Notes: generated by a model not told the origin, from the sequence alone. A DNA stretch of 64,000 bases from Kordia sp965283645 (GCF_965283645.1 NZ_CBDIPG010000001.1:3534001-3598000), one strand, 5' to 3'; shown: positions 53,140-63,541, numbered from the stretch's first letter. Made by a program: numbers and translations.

Positions 53140-53522
53140 TATATAGTTTAAATTAGGTTTAGGTAATCTTGCATTTAGACTATTCAAAAGAGGAGTGTAA
53201 CAACTCCTCTTTTACCTTAATGAAACTCAATATTGAGAAGTCTGTAAGACGTACACACTATTGTTAGTTGAATTAATCCCGTTGCATACGCGATCTTGTG
53301 TAAAATAATTAAATTATTGCTTTTTATTCTAAACCATCATCTAGCTTAGTAGTAACTTTTTTAACATCATCACTGATTTTGGTAGAAATCTTAATTAATA
53401 CTTTAAATTGTTTTAATTTAAAATGTATTGTAAATTTTTCATAAGTTTAAATGTTTAAAAATTAAGATGATAAATGTTTTTTTAGCTTTATAAAGTCTCT
53501 AAAATAATAACTCACGAAGTCT
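53140..53522. other. intergenic region with a terminator and a dispersed hairpin relic
   Basis: The terminator is at 53186-53213. At 53266-53297, AGTTGAATTAATCCCGTT-GCAT-ACGCGATCT is a decayed member of the hairpin family found at 5035-5542 and 26061: flanks are kept but the 3' arm no longer pairs fully. The remainder is AT-rich and without a gene. Confidence 0.7.
53186..53213 (+). terminator. rho-independent terminator after the S8 protease gene
   Basis: AAAAGAGGAGT pairs perfectly with ACTCCTCTTTT over GTAACA, 46 bp after the stop codon. The T-tail is short (TTTT). Confidence 0.85.
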
Positions 53523-56279
53523 ATGTTTATTTCATATAAAAAAATCAAGCTACTATTTCTTGTAATTGCTCTTTTTCATTCCTTGGGAATACTAAATGCA
53601 CAAGAGTTGGAAGTGACAAACTATTATAATGAACGACTGGAGCAAGTAGATTTGAAACTACATGAAAGAGAGGCGTTATTAGATAGTTTATTACATATTG
53701 AAAATGTTAATATTGATCAAATAGGTTTGGCAAATATTTACTACGAGTTAGCAAAAACAGTTTCTCAAATCGACTACAAAAAAGCAATTTTTTATTCAGA
53801 AAAAGCACAAGAAATAGCGTTAAAAATTAATAATCTTCAAGAAGAAGTATTTGTAAAAAACCATAATAATAAAGTGCTTTTTTATTACAGAGATAATCAA
53901 TTTAATAAAGCGTTAAAAGAAGCTGAAAAATATTTAGATACTTATACTAATACAGATGTTAGACTAGGTAAATTGTATAGATTGATAGGTAAAATATATA
54001 TAGACTTAGGAGATTTTCAACAATCTATAGATAATTATGATAAATCAATCTTTATTTTAAAATCATTTGATGATTACAAAGAGCTTTCTAGGACATACAT
54101 CAGTAAATTAAGACTTCTTATCAGTTTTTTTGACGACTCATATTCAAAAGATATTTTAGAAATAAAAAAAGAATTGGAATCATTACAAGAAAAATTTGTA
54201 ATGAAATATAAAAATAGAGCTGCAATAAATCTAAATCTTGCGGTTTATTACGATTATACAAATCAATACGAAAAAGCTATAGGAGAATATGAAAATGTGT
54301 ATAATTTGTCATTAAAAAATGAAGACACAATAGGAATGGCTAAAAGCTTTATAAATCTGGGTAGTATTTATGAAGAAAATAATCAATTAGAAAAAAGCAA
54401 ACAATATCTAAACCAAGCAAAAGAATTTACACAAGATGATTTTTTTCTAAATTCATCTATCTCCAACAATCTAGCAGATATTTATCAAAAAGAAAACAAC
54501 CACCAAAAAGCATTAATTCATTACCAAAAAGCAATTACACAAGCATTACAAATTAGTGATATAGCGTATCAAAAATTGCCAGCATTTCAAGACATTGAAT
54601 TTTCGTCAAACAAAATAGATGTTTTAGGATATTTGATCGACAAAGCAAACGGTTGGATTGCTTACTATGATGCCGAACAAAATCCCGAACATCTCGAAAA
54701 TGCACTAAAAACATTTACACTTGCCGATAAGTTAATTGATATTATTTACGTAGAAAGTCGAGAAGATTTATCAAAGCTTTTTTGGCGAAAAAAAGGTGCT
54801 ACTTTCTATCCAAAAGCAGTAGAAGTTTGCTTCCGTTTGCAACAACCTGAAAAAGCATTCTTCTTCATGGAAAAAAACAAAGCAATATTGTTACTGGAAA
54901 ATATGACAAATGCCAATGCAAAACGCTTATCTAAACTTCCTGAAAATATCTTAGAACGTGAGCAATATCTTATCAAAGAAATAAAAACATTAGAATCTGA
55001 AATTCAAGAATATACAAGCAAAAAAGGCACATTTGTTGATTCATTAAAAAACAATGTATTCAAATACAAAAAAGAATACGCCACTTTTATAGATTCGTTA
55101 GAAACAGAATTTCCAAAATACTACAACTACAAAAAAAACATCAATATTGTTACGCTTGAAGATGTACAAAAACAACTTAAAAAAGATGAACTAATACTGC
55201 AATACATTGTTGGACAAGAAAAAGGATTTGTTACGTTGTTATCTTCATCAACTATTCAATTAAAAGAGTTGCCAAACACTAACAAACTCACCAAAATAGT
55301 TACTACATATAAAGAGGCTATTTCGAAACCTTTTATCAACAAAAACGATAAAAACACCTATACAGAAACGGCTAAAAAGTTGTACAAACAATTGATTCCA
55401 TTTGACAATTCAGAAACGCGTTTAGCACAAAAAAGAATCACCATTATTGCAGACGGAATTTTACAATACATACCGTTTGAAGCATTGCTAAATTCCAAAG
55501 ATGAATACCTAATCAAAACTGCCGAAATTCACTATAACTATTCACTTTCTTCAGCGGCACAATCGCGACAAAACAACACAAAAATTCCTAAAAACTTTAT
55601 AGCAATTGCACCAACAAAATTTAAAAACGATCAATTTGGCGCGTTGGAAACAAGTACGGCAGAATTAAAACGCTTAACAAACATCTTTGGTGCCAATCAT
55701 TTTCAATATGAAAAAGCTACAAAAAAACGGTTCACGGAAGCATACGGAAACTACAAAATAGTGCATTTATCCACACATGGCGGCATCAATAACACAATTC
55801 CTTGGATGGCTTTTTATGACGAAAAAATGACGCTTGATGAACTCTACTTTACCAAAAATCAATCAGAATTAGTCGTGCTAAGTGCTTGTAAAACTTCGGA
55901 TGGCGAACTCAAAAAAGGTGAAGGCGTAATGAGTTTGGCAAGAGGATTTTTCAATGCAGGCGCAAAAAGTGTGGTTTCTTCCTTATGGGATATCAATGAA
56001 AAAGCCAGCAATGACATCATTCAAGAATTCTACAAAAATCTTGTAAATGGCGATACAAAATCGGAAGCATTGCAAAAAGCCAAATTAACGTACATTCAAC
56101 AAAACAAAAACACAAGTGAAGCGTCTCCATATTACTGGAGCGGATTAACCATTACAGGTGATGTGCGCCCAATAAACATGCAACACAACAACTTCATATA
56201 CTATAGTTTTGCTGGTATATTTTTAATACTAATTGGTGTGTTTATTCGAAAAAGACGTCAAAAAAAGAAAGCAGTATAA
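53523..56279 (+). CDS. membrane-anchored TPR-CHAT protease
   Basis: A 918-residue protein. It has a signal peptide (1 to about 26, ILNAQ), TPR-like helices over about 60-460 (KAIGEYENVYNLSLKNED, KSFINLGSIYEENNQLEKSKQYL), and a coiled stretch at about 480-540. The C-terminal CHAT caspase-like domain (about 610-890) has the catalytic dyad His 752 in VHLSTHGG and Cys 789 in VVLSACKTS, both intact. A C-terminal transmembrane segment (about 893-910) ends in RKRRQKKK. The orientation implies a periplasmic protease held by its tail. It is 383 bp after the S8 gene. CHAT-TPR proteins serve in proteolytic signalling and defence, but the target here is unknown. Confidence 0.88.
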   Translation: MFISYKKIKLLFLVIALFHSLGILNAQELEVTNYYNERLEQVDLKLHEREALLDSLLHIENVNIDQIGLANIYYELAKTVSQIDYKKAIFYSEKAQEIALKINNLQEEVFVKNHNNKVLFYYRDNQFNKALKEAEKYLDTYTNTDVRLGKLYRLIGKIYIDLGDFQQSIDNYDKSIFILKSFDDYKELSRTYISKLRLLISFFDDSYSKDILEIKKELESLQEKFVMKYKNRAAINLNLAVYYDYTNQYEKAIGEYENVYNLSLKNEDTIGMAKSFINLGSIYEENNQLEKSKQYLNQAKEFTQDDFFLNSSISNNLADIYQKENNHQKALIHYQKAITQALQISDIAYQKLPAFQDIEFSSNKIDVLGYLIDKANGWIAYYDAEQNPEHLENALKTFTLADKLIDIIYVESREDLSKLFWRKKGATFYPKAVEVCFRLQQPEKAFFFMEKNKAILLLENMTNANAKRLSKLPENILEREQYLIKEIKTLESEIQEYTSKKGTFVDSLKNNVFKYKKEYATFIDSLETEFPKYYNYKKNINIVTLEDVQKQLKKDELILQYIVGQEKGFVTLLSSSTIQLKELPNTNKLTKIVTTYKEAISKPFINKNDKNTYTETAKKLYKQLIPFDNSETRLAQKRITIIADGILQYIPFEALLNSKDEYLIKTAEIHYNYSLSSAAQSRQNNTKIPKNFIAIAPTKFKNDQFGALETSTAELKRLTNIFGANHFQYEKATKKRFTEAYGNYKIVHLSTHGGINNTIPWMAFYDEKMTLDELYFTKNQSELVVLSACKTSDGELKKGEGVMSLARGFFNAGAKSVVSSLWDINEKASNDIIQEFYKNLVNGDTKSEALQKAKLTYIQQNKNTSEASPYYWSGLTITGDVRPINMQHNNFIYYSFAGIFLILIGVFIRKRRQKKKAV

Positions 56280-56372
56280 GGAAGAAATAATAAATTTAAA
56301 ATGCTAAATGTAAAAGTTGCAGTTTTCCACAACTCACAACTCACAACTCACAACTCATAACCCAACATCCAA

Positions 56373-57311
56373 TTATTTCAAATTCGTAATCATTTCAGAA
56401 ACAATAGCTTTTGTGTCAAAACTAGCTGTCCAATTCCAGTCTGTGGAAGCAGTAGTATCATCAATACTTTCTGGCCAACTATCGGCAATTGCTTGTCTAA
56501 AATCGGGTTGGTAATTAATGGTGAAATCTGGCAACAACTCTTGAATTTCTTTCGTTAACTCTTTAGGTGTAAAACTAGTTGCCGCAATATTATAAGACGA
56601 TCGTATTTTTACTTCCGTAGATTTGGCATTCATAATATCAATTGTAGCACGTACGGCATCATCCATAAACATCATTGGAAGCATGGTATCTTCTTTTAAA
56701 AAGCAGGTATAAGAACCATTTTTAATAGCTTCATGAAAAATTTCTACGGCATAATCTGTAGTTCCGCCACCAGGTTGTGTTTTCCAACTAATAATACCAG
56801 GATAGCGAATACTTCGAACATCTACACCATATTTTTGATGATAATATTCACACCAACGTTCGCCCGAAAGCTTACTAATTCCATACACAGTAGACGGATC
56901 CATAATAGTATGTTGAGGTGTATCTTTTTTAGGAGAATTTTTACCAAAAACAGCAATGGAGCTTGGCCAAAAAACCTTCTTAATAAGTTTGTCTTTTGCT
57001 AAATTGAGTACGTGCAACAGTGAATTCATATTCAAATCCCATGCAAGTTCAGGATTTTTTTCCGCTTTTGCAGAAAGTAATGCAGCCATCAAATACACAT
57101 CGGTAATTTGGTGTTTTTCAACACACGCTTTAATACTTTCTTTATTCGTAGCATCAAGAATTTCAAAAGGACTATTTGCAAACACTTCCAGATCACTTTC
57201 TCGGATATCCGAAGCAATCACATTTGCCGCGCCATAGGTAGTTTGTAAAGCGGCAGTTAGCTCTGTACCTATCTGTCCGCAGGCACCAATAATTAAAACT
57301 TTTGTAATCAT
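56373..57311 (-). CDS. NAD-dependent epimerase/dehydratase family, probably L-threonine 3-dehydrogenase
   Basis: A 312-residue cytoplasmic SDR. The Rossmann motif GACGQIG is at residues 9-15, and the catalytic YGISKLSGE (YxxxK) lies in the middle. The block RYPGIISWKTQPGGGTTDYAVE is typical of the short-chain threonine dehydrogenases known from Flavobacterium. These oxidise L-threonine to 2-amino-3-ketobutyrate. I chose the ATG at 57311 rather than the one at 57392, because the extra 27 residues have no family similarity while MITKVLIIGACGQ begins the fold directly. It is a single gene, convergent with the CHAT gene. Confidence 0.85.
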   Translation of the reverse strand: MITKVLIIGACGQIGTELTAALQTTYGAANVIASDIRESDLEVFANSPFEILDATNKESIKACVEKHQITDVYLMAALLSAKAEKNPELAWDLNMNSLLHVLNLAKDKLIKKVFWPSSIAVFGKNSPKKDTPQHTIMDPSTVYGISKLSGERWCEYYHQKYGVDVRSIRYPGIISWKTQPGGGTTDYAVEIFHEAIKNGSYTCFLKEDTMLPMMFMDDAVRATIDIMNAKSTEVKIRSSYNIAATSFTPKELTKEIQELLPDFTINYQPDFRQAIADSWPESIDDTTASTDWNWTASFDTKAIVSEMITNLK

Positions 57312-57609
57312 CAAAAAATAATCAACTACGTCAGGACAAGTCCACAAGACATTTATAAAGAATCTATACTCGTATAATGAGGCAAGCCTCACAGCATTTT
57401 AAATCTCGATTGTCGAGTAAAAAATGATTACAAATATAGATAAATCTATTTCTCATTAATGTGAAAAATGAAATTAAATCGCCAATCTTTTGATAAATTC
57501 ATAAAATACAACACCTTAGGTTGGTAAACTTTGTTAAAAACACACTCAAACTTAAAAAACTAATTATATTTGTTTTTGATTCGTTAACAGATCAGATTGT
57601 AAAAAATTA

Positions 57610-58266
57610 ATGAAAAAAGTTATTACATACATACTCGTCATTTGTACTTTTTTTGCCTGTACAGAAGAACAACAAAAAACACGTGAAGAAGCTACACAAA
57701 ACAAAGAAGAATTTATAGCAAGAAATAAATTGAACATTCCCAAAAAAGGAAAGCTCAACGATTTAAATGCAACACAAGCGAAATTAGTACGCGATTGGGT
57801 AGAATTTAAAACCATTAATGAAAACATGAAGCTTGTAAATACAAGTTCGCGTTTTTCCATTGTTGAAGATTTAGGACAATTAGCCGCAAACATAGATGCT
57901 ATTAAGGACAAGCAATTTCCAGACGATTTAGACATCATGCAAATTCGTAGCCGATTCTTGGTTTTAAAAACTAAAGCACTCAAACTTCAAGATGATGCTG
58001 GTGATGAAGGTGTAACAAATGATGCTATTGCAAAAGAAATTGTAGAAATGAATCATGTATTTCATGCCATATGTTATCAAATACAACAAGCCTCTGAAGC
58101 TAACATAGATCCCAGAGAAATCCTTGGAAACTCACTAAACAATGACTCTACGAAAGTTGAAAAACCAGAAAAAGAAGTCTTTAAATCTACCATTAGTGAA
58201 AAGCCAAAACCGAAAGTAAAACCAAAAAAAGTAGTACAACAACAAATACAATCCGAAGAAAACTAA
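57610..58266 (+). CDS. small lipoprotein of unknown function
   Basis: A 218-residue protein with lipobox TFFACTEEQQ (Cys 17). The mature part is hydrophilic and mainly helical, with a C-terminal Lys/Pro-rich tail (KPKPKVKPKKVVQQQ) that could cross or contact the cell wall. I do not recognise a family. It is preceded by a region with no clear promoter and followed after 75 bp by another lipoprotein gene on the same strand, with which it may be co-transcribed. Confidence 0.65.
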   Translation: MKKVITYILVICTFFACTEEQQKTREEATQNKEEFIARNKLNIPKKGKLNDLNATQAKLVRDWVEFKTINENMKLVNTSSRFSIVEDLGQLAANIDAIKDKQFPDDLDIMQIRSRFLVLKTKALKLQDDAGDEGVTNDAIAKEIVEMNHVFHAICYQIQQASEANIDPREILGNSLNNDSTKVEKPEKEVFKSTISEKPKPKVKPKKVVQQQIQSEEN

Positions 58267-58310
58267 TCTGTGAAATAAGCATAACAATCTATATGATTAT
58301 TAGCGAATTC

Positions 58311-58344
58311 CATCTGACACAAACCCACTAAAACCAAACAGATG
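58311..58344 (+). promoter_or_regulatory. inverted repeat overlapping a start codon
   Basis: CATCTG (58311-58316) is complementary to CAGATG (58339-58344), which includes the ATG at 58342. The upstream context GAATTCCATCTGAC parallels GAGTTCCATCTGAC before the amylase at 26303. Confidence 0.35.
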
Positions 58345-58863
58345 AAAAAATTACTAGTAGTACTCACTATTCTAACTATTACAATTTCTTGTAATACTGA
58401 AAAAGCCAGAAAACAGGTAGAAGGTTTTCGTGCAGAAAAAAGCAAAAAAGTAATCAATGAAGTTTTAAATGCTTGGCACAAAGCTGCGGCAGATGCAAAC
58501 TTTGAAGCGTATTTTTCTAAAATGACTGATGATGCTATTTTCATTGGAACTGACGCCACCGAAAACTGGGAAAACAAAGCATTCAAAGAATTTTCAAAAC
58601 CATATTTTGATAAAGGAAAAGCGTGGAGTTTTTCAGCGTTGGAAAGAAACGTATTCATCTCAGAATATGGAGATATTGCTTGGTTTGACGAGCTTTTAGA
58701 CACACAAATGGAATTATGTAGAGGATCTGGAGTGCTCAAAAAAGTAGGCGATACTTGGAAAATTTCACATTATGTACTATCAATTGCAATTCCAAATGAT
58801 AACGTTCCCGAAGTTATAAAACTTAAAAAAGAGAACGATTCTATCTTAAAATCAGCCTATTAA
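58342..58863 (+). CDS. SnoaL/NTF2-like (DUF4440-type) lipoprotein
   Basis: A 173-residue protein with lipobox TITISC (Cys 17). The mature region fits the NTF2-like cone fold: an N-terminal helix VINEVLNAWHKAAADANFEAYFSKMTDDAIFIGTD, then beta strands with AWFDELLD and GSGVLKKVGDTWKISHYVLSIAIP. Proteins of this kind bind small ligands or act as scaffolds; no catalytic residue can be assigned. The M13 peptidase gene follows after 96 bp. Confidence 0.8.
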   Translation: MKKLLVVLTILTITISCNTEKARKQVEGFRAEKSKKVINEVLNAWHKAAADANFEAYFSKMTDDAIFIGTDATENWENKAFKEFSKPYFDKGKAWSFSALERNVFISEYGDIAWFDELLDTQMELCRGSGVLKKVGDTWKISHYVLSIAIPNDNVPEVIKLKKENDSILKSAY

Positions 58864-58959
58864 AATATCTTAAATAAATGTTAATGTGCTATATAATGGT
58901 AACATAACACATACTTTTTAGTCTAAATTGCGTAGAACTAACTTAAATACAATCAAAAA

Positions 58960-61026
58960 ATGAAGAAAAATAATTTAAAGTGGGCACTGTGTCTATCCGC
59001 AGGTGCTTTTCTTTTCTCTTGTGAAGGAGAAAAAAAAGAAACAAAGACAGCCGAAGCTGCAAAAATTCCCGGAATCAACTTAGAATATATGGACACATCT
59101 GTAAGTCCAAAAGATGATTTCTATACCTATGTAAATGGAAAATGGATGGAGACTACGGAAATTCCAGCAGACCGAACTTCTTGGGGAGGATTTGGAGTTT
59201 TACGTAAAAAAACAGATGATGATGTATTAGCAATTCTTGATGAAGCTGGAAAAAGCGGAAAATATGCATCAGATACAGATCAAGCGAAAGCGTTAATGAT
59301 CTACAATACAATGTTGGATACTGTAGCAAGAGACAAAGCAGGAATTACACCATTACAGCCAGCACTTGATGCCATTGCAGGAATCAAAAACATGAACGAC
59401 TTGCAAACGGTATTTGCAACAATGCCAATAGAAGTTGCGACTCCTTTTCTTGGAATATCTGTATTTCCAAACTTATCAGATAGTAGCATGAATGCTCCGT
59501 ATCTTACCGCTGGTGGATTAGGATTGCCTGAAAGAGATTATTACTTAGAGCAAGATGACAAAGCGAAAGAAATAAGAGCAAAATATGTAGCGCACATTTC
59601 ACGTATGTTACAATTCTTAGGTGACGATGCTGCAAAAGCACAAAAAGATGCAGAAACAATCTTAGCATTAGAAACAAAACTAGCTTCACCAAGATTGGAT
59701 AAAGTGCAAAGCAGAGACATGCGTAACATGAACAATCCAAAATCAATTGCTGAATTGAGTGAAATGATGCCAATAATTAATTGGGATAAAATGTTTACAG
59801 ACTTAGGAACAAAAAAGTTTGAAACAATCATCATTACACAACCAAAATACATTGCAGCCTTACAAGAAATTTTTGCAAACACTAACATTGAAGACATTAA
59901 AACGTTAATGCGTTGGTCTACACTTAATAGTTCTGCAGGGCAATTAACAACTGCAATTGACAAAGCAAACTGGGAATTTTATGCAAAAGAATTAAACGGA
60001 GCTGTAAAGCAACGTGACGCAAAAGAAAGAGCATTAGCAACCGTAAACGGAACAGTTGGAGAAGCAATAGGTCAATTATATGTAGATGCAAAATTTCCGC
60101 CAGAAGCAAAAACGAAAGCTGAAAAAATGATTGCTAACGTAATTGAAGCTTACAAAGGACGCATCCAAAACTTAGATTGGATGAGTGCTGATACAAAACT
60201 AAAAGCAATTGAAAAATTAGACAAATTTACCGTGAAAATTGGATATCCTGACAAATGGGAAGACTATTCAACAATGGCAGTAAAAGAAGGAAACTCTTAT
60301 TACGAAAACATGGTTGCTGTTGGAAATTGGAATTTAAAAAAGAACTTTGCTGACATTAACGAGCCAGTTGATAAATCTGAATGGGGAATGTCGCCGCAAA
60401 CAGTAAATGCATATTTCAATCCATTAAACAATGAAATCGTTTTTCCAGCGGCTATCTTACAACCACCTTTCTACAATTATCAAGCAGATGATGCTGTAAA
60501 CTACGGTGGAATTGGAGCTGTAATTGGACATGAAATTTCTCATGCTTTTGATGATTCTGGAGCACGTTTTGATTCAGATGGAAATCTTAAAAATTGGTGG
60601 TCAGATGCCGATTTAGAGCAATTTACAAAAAGAGGAGATGCATTAGCGGCACAATATAGCGCTATTGAAGTATTAGACAGTTTATATATCAATGGTAAAT
60701 TTACGTTAGGTGAAAACATTGGAGACTTAGGTGGAGTTTTAGGTGCTTATGATGGATTACAACGTCATATCAAAGAAAACGGAAGACCTGATAAAATTGA
60801 TGGTTTCACAGCAGAACAACGTTTCTTCCTTTCTTGGGCAACCGTTTGGAGAACAAAAATGAGAGAAGAAGCATTGCGTACACGTATCAAAACAGATACG
60901 CACTCACCAGGACAATACAGAGCATATGTTCCATTACAAAATATCGACGCTTTCTACGAAGCATTTGGTATTAAAGAAGGAGACAAAATGTACTTAGCTC
61001 CTGAAGATAGAGTTCGTATTTGGTAA
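58960..61026 (+). CDS. M13 family zinc metallopeptidase (PepO/neprilysin-type) lipoprotein
   Basis: A 688-residue lipoprotein (FLFSCEGEKK, Cys about 21). The M13 N-domain begins GINLEYMDTSVSPKDDFYTYVNGKW. The active site is VIGHEISHAFDD, with zinc ligands His 524 and His 528 and catalytic Glu 525. The third ligand is Glu 585 in GENIGDLGG. The NAYFNPLNNEIVFPAAILQPPF block is the substrate-binding strand. It degrades oligopeptides outside the inner membrane. It is monocistronic or last in a short run, with a strong terminator after it. Confidence 0.96.
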   Translation: MKKNNLKWALCLSAGAFLFSCEGEKKETKTAEAAKIPGINLEYMDTSVSPKDDFYTYVNGKWMETTEIPADRTSWGGFGVLRKKTDDDVLAILDEAGKSGKYASDTDQAKALMIYNTMLDTVARDKAGITPLQPALDAIAGIKNMNDLQTVFATMPIEVATPFLGISVFPNLSDSSMNAPYLTAGGLGLPERDYYLEQDDKAKEIRAKYVAHISRMLQFLGDDAAKAQKDAETILALETKLASPRLDKVQSRDMRNMNNPKSIAELSEMMPIINWDKMFTDLGTKKFETIIITQPKYIAALQEIFANTNIEDIKTLMRWSTLNSSAGQLTTAIDKANWEFYAKELNGAVKQRDAKERALATVNGTVGEAIGQLYVDAKFPPEAKTKAEKMIANVIEAYKGRIQNLDWMSADTKLKAIEKLDKFTVKIGYPDKWEDYSTMAVKEGNSYYENMVAVGNWNLKKNFADINEPVDKSEWGMSPQTVNAYFNPLNNEIVFPAAILQPPFYNYQADDAVNYGGIGAVIGHEISHAFDDSGARFDSDGNLKNWWSDADLEQFTKRGDALAAQYSAIEVLDSLYINGKFTLGENIGDLGGVLGAYDGLQRHIKENGRPDKIDGFTAEQRFFLSWATVWRTKMREEALRTRIKTDTHSPGQYRAYVPLQNIDAFYEAFGIKEGDKMYLAPEDRVRIW

Positions 61027-61049
61027 ACACCAAATCATTATAAAAAACG

Positions 61050-61080
61050 AAAGCCTGAATGTATGTTCAGGCTTTTTTTA
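61050..61080 (+). terminator. rho-independent terminator after the M13 peptidase gene
   Basis: AAGCCTGAA pairs with TTCAGGCTT over TGTATG, followed by a T run, between the convergent M13 and M28 peptidase genes. Confidence 0.9.
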
Positions 61081-61137
61081 TTTCTCCATTTTTTGAGAAA
61101 TCTATAAATTATTAATAAGATGTTTTAACTCTTTATT

Positions 61138-63420
61138 CTAAAACCGAATCGTTTTCTTCACCAAAACAGCATCATTAAGTACAAACGGACGCGGCATCAT
61201 ATTGTTAGCTCGCGCTGGAATTGAAAACAAAGGATTCGTCATCAAATCAAAAGAAGCTTCATAAATAATAAACTCAGGATGTGCATTTGGAGCTGTCGTA
61301 AACGATAATTCCAACGGTTCATTATCCGAAACATAATAACTCACCAAACGTCTTCGCGTGTTATATTCTTCGTCAGTTGTAAGTCCGTTAATCGTTAAAG
61401 AAGTTAATAGTGATTTACCTCCAAAAACTTCAATTCTATTTACAGTTCGTTGTGGAATAATCTTTACATTAACATGTCTGAGATTGTTATAAATAGTATC
61501 TTTTGTCGTTTCTATAATTGGTATTGGAATCTGTTTTGTTGGTGCCGTTTGTGTAAACGTATATCCAGATTGATACTTACTATCCATTACATCTTTTGCT
61601 GTTGCCACATTCGATTCATCTTTGATATAATTTTTTGTCCAATCGTCTAATTTAAGATCATAAGTATTCCAAGTTGCCGTATTTTTATCAGCATCAAGCT
61701 CGTATACCAAACTATTTGGTTTTTGCTGTGTTTCTGTAAATCCAGATTGTGCATGTGCTACAAAAAATGTAATTATAGTCACAAAAAAGAATACGTATGC
61801 TGTCAGTTTTTTACGTTTATACAATCCGAAAACGGGCATTAATAAACCAAGAATCAACGTAATAAGTAACGCAACTACAACAATAATTTCCAAGCCCAAT
61901 CCGACAGGAAATAATTTGATAAAAGGAACTAATATCAATATGGCAGGAATTCCTAAAATCGTAAGAATAATTGTAAACGGTCGTTGTTTTTCTTTGGCAA
62001 TTAAACATAATAAAGATATCAAACTTAACAGTATAGGAATGCTTATAAAACTTGCGCCATCTAAATACAAAGCGGAAAGTACAGCAATGAAAATCCAAAA
62101 GAATAAAGGTGCAATTGTTAAGTTGGCGGCCGTGATATTTTTTCCTAATTTATGGTAACTATAAAAAGCAATTCCTAATGATAGAAATGCAAACATATAA
62201 ATATAGGTATACCCATTATAGGTAAATCCATGTTGAATTTCTGCATAATGCGGATACAACCAATTGATAAACATCCAACCTATAATAGTGGCTGTACAAC
62301 TGATGGCAAGTGTTGCTAAAAACGGTAAAAAACCTAACATGATTCCTTTTAACGTCAAGGTTTTTTTAATGATACCATAGGTAATTAAACCAATAAAAAT
62401 GATTACAATTAGAATTAGCATCGGGAAAATCCAAGAAAATGGATAGGTATGAAATCCGAAAGGTGTATTAAAATAAATCAAATCTTCGGAAGTGGTCATT
62501 TGTGTCAAATCTTGCTTTGAAAAATAATCAAGCAACGGCATTAAATAACTTCCTTGATGTGACAATGTGTTGAAATCTAAATTCTCAACAGTATCGTTTT
62601 GAGTGTGATAATCATAATGATCGTCAATAAACGCAAAGTTAAATCCTTGAATGTTTCCATCTTCTCTAAAAACAGTTAAATCTGTATCATTTGGAAGCAT
62701 TTTGTAGATACTATACGCAAGCGAATTTCCAACAGGATATTGCGGATTAGCATCTTTAAATGCTTTGATAAGTTTGGCATTGCCGTCATTAGTTTCCAAT
62801 AACATAATACTTGGTCCGCCACTTCCGCGTGCTTCAAAATTTAAAACCAAACCAACATCTTTTGCCCATGGATGTTCATTTACAAACAATTCGGCACCAT
62901 TCAAACCAAGTTCTTCACCATCGGAAAGTAATAAAATAATATCGTTTTCGGGTTGTTCATTTTTGGCTAAAAACGCTCTAATTCCTTCCAGAATTGTCGC
63001 AACTCCACTTGCGGCATCACTTGCACCAACTGCTGAATGTGGATCACTATCGTAATGTGACAATAATAAAAGTGCTTTGGAGTTGTTTTTTCCTTTAATT
63101 CGAGCTAAGACATTTTTAGGTTTGGAAATATTCCCCCAATTGTCAAGTGTAAAACCTTTTTGAATTTCTGGCTGTAGCCCTAATTTTTTAAGTTCAGTTA
63201 CAATATAATTTCGAACTGTTGTATGTGCTTTTGAACCTACGTAGTGCGGCTCTTTGGCTAATTCATTGACATGTGCAAAGGCACGTACCGTAGAAAATTC
63301 AGTTTTTGGCACTTTTCCTTCCGAAGTTTCTTGTGGCATTGACATCTTGAAACTCAAGTAGGCAGTCAACGCAATTAATAAGAAAGAAAGGAACGTATAA
63401 CGAGGTTTTAATGTGTTCAT
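61138..63420 (-). CDS. M28-family metallopeptidase with C-terminal multi-pass membrane domain
   Basis: A 760-residue protein. An N-terminal signal anchor (about 9-26) is followed by an M28 aminopeptidase domain (about 45-310). Zinc-binding residues are visible: His 122 in SHYDSDP, Asp 135 in GASDAASG, Glu 169-Glu 170 in LLSDGEELGLNGAELF, and DDHYDYHTQNDT near the end of the domain. The middle third (about 325-555) has eight or so hydrophobic segments, and a beta-rich extracytoplasmic tail closes the protein. This layout resembles eukaryotic ER Fxna-type M28 proteins. It is divergent from the CBS-domain gene. Confidence 0.92.
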   Translation of the reverse strand: MNTLKPRYTFLSFLLIALTAYLSFKMSMPQETSEGKVPKTEFSTVRAFAHVNELAKEPHYVGSKAHTTVRNYIVTELKKLGLQPEIQKGFTLDNWGNISKPKNVLARIKGKNNSKALLLLSHYDSDPHSAVGASDAASGVATILEGIRAFLAKNEQPENDIILLLSDGEELGLNGAELFVNEHPWAKDVGLVLNFEARGSGGPSIMLLETNDGNAKLIKAFKDANPQYPVGNSLAYSIYKMLPNDTDLTVFREDGNIQGFNFAFIDDHYDYHTQNDTVENLDFNTLSHQGSYLMPLLDYFSKQDLTQMTTSEDLIYFNTPFGFHTYPFSWIFPMLILIVIIFIGLITYGIIKKTLTLKGIMLGFLPFLATLAISCTATIIGWMFINWLYPHYAEIQHGFTYNGYTYIYMFAFLSLGIAFYSYHKLGKNITAANLTIAPLFFWIFIAVLSALYLDGASFISIPILLSLISLLCLIAKEKQRPFTIILTILGIPAILILVPFIKLFPVGLGLEIIVVVALLITLILGLLMPVFGLYKRKKLTAYVFFFVTIITFFVAHAQSGFTETQQKPNSLVYELDADKNTATWNTYDLKLDDWTKNYIKDESNVATAKDVMDSKYQSGYTFTQTAPTKQIPIPIIETTKDTIYNNLRHVNVKIIPQRTVNRIEVFGGKSLLTSLTINGLTTDEEYNTRRRLVSYYVSDNEPLELSFTTAPNAHPEFIIYEASFDLMTNPLFSIPARANNMMPRPFVLNDAVLVKKTIRF

Positions 63421-63541
63421 ATGGTAACTGGTTAAGTTGTCTAAAATTAAGAAAAACTAAACAGTAAATTGTAAGGAATTGTGATTTTAGGTTAACTAAT
63501 TAAAAATGAGTAACTTTAGTAATCAACAAATCATGTAAATT

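Noticed and set aside
53523..56279. Type III-E CRISPR component (Csx29-like TPR-CHAT)
   Set aside because: No CRISPR array or gRAMP effector in the window, and the protein has a signal peptide and a membrane tail, so it is not cytoplasmic.
57312..57392. Upstream ATG extending the SDR gene by 27 residues
   Set aside because: The extension does not fit the Rossmann fold start and lacks similarity to the family; the ATG at 57311 is better.
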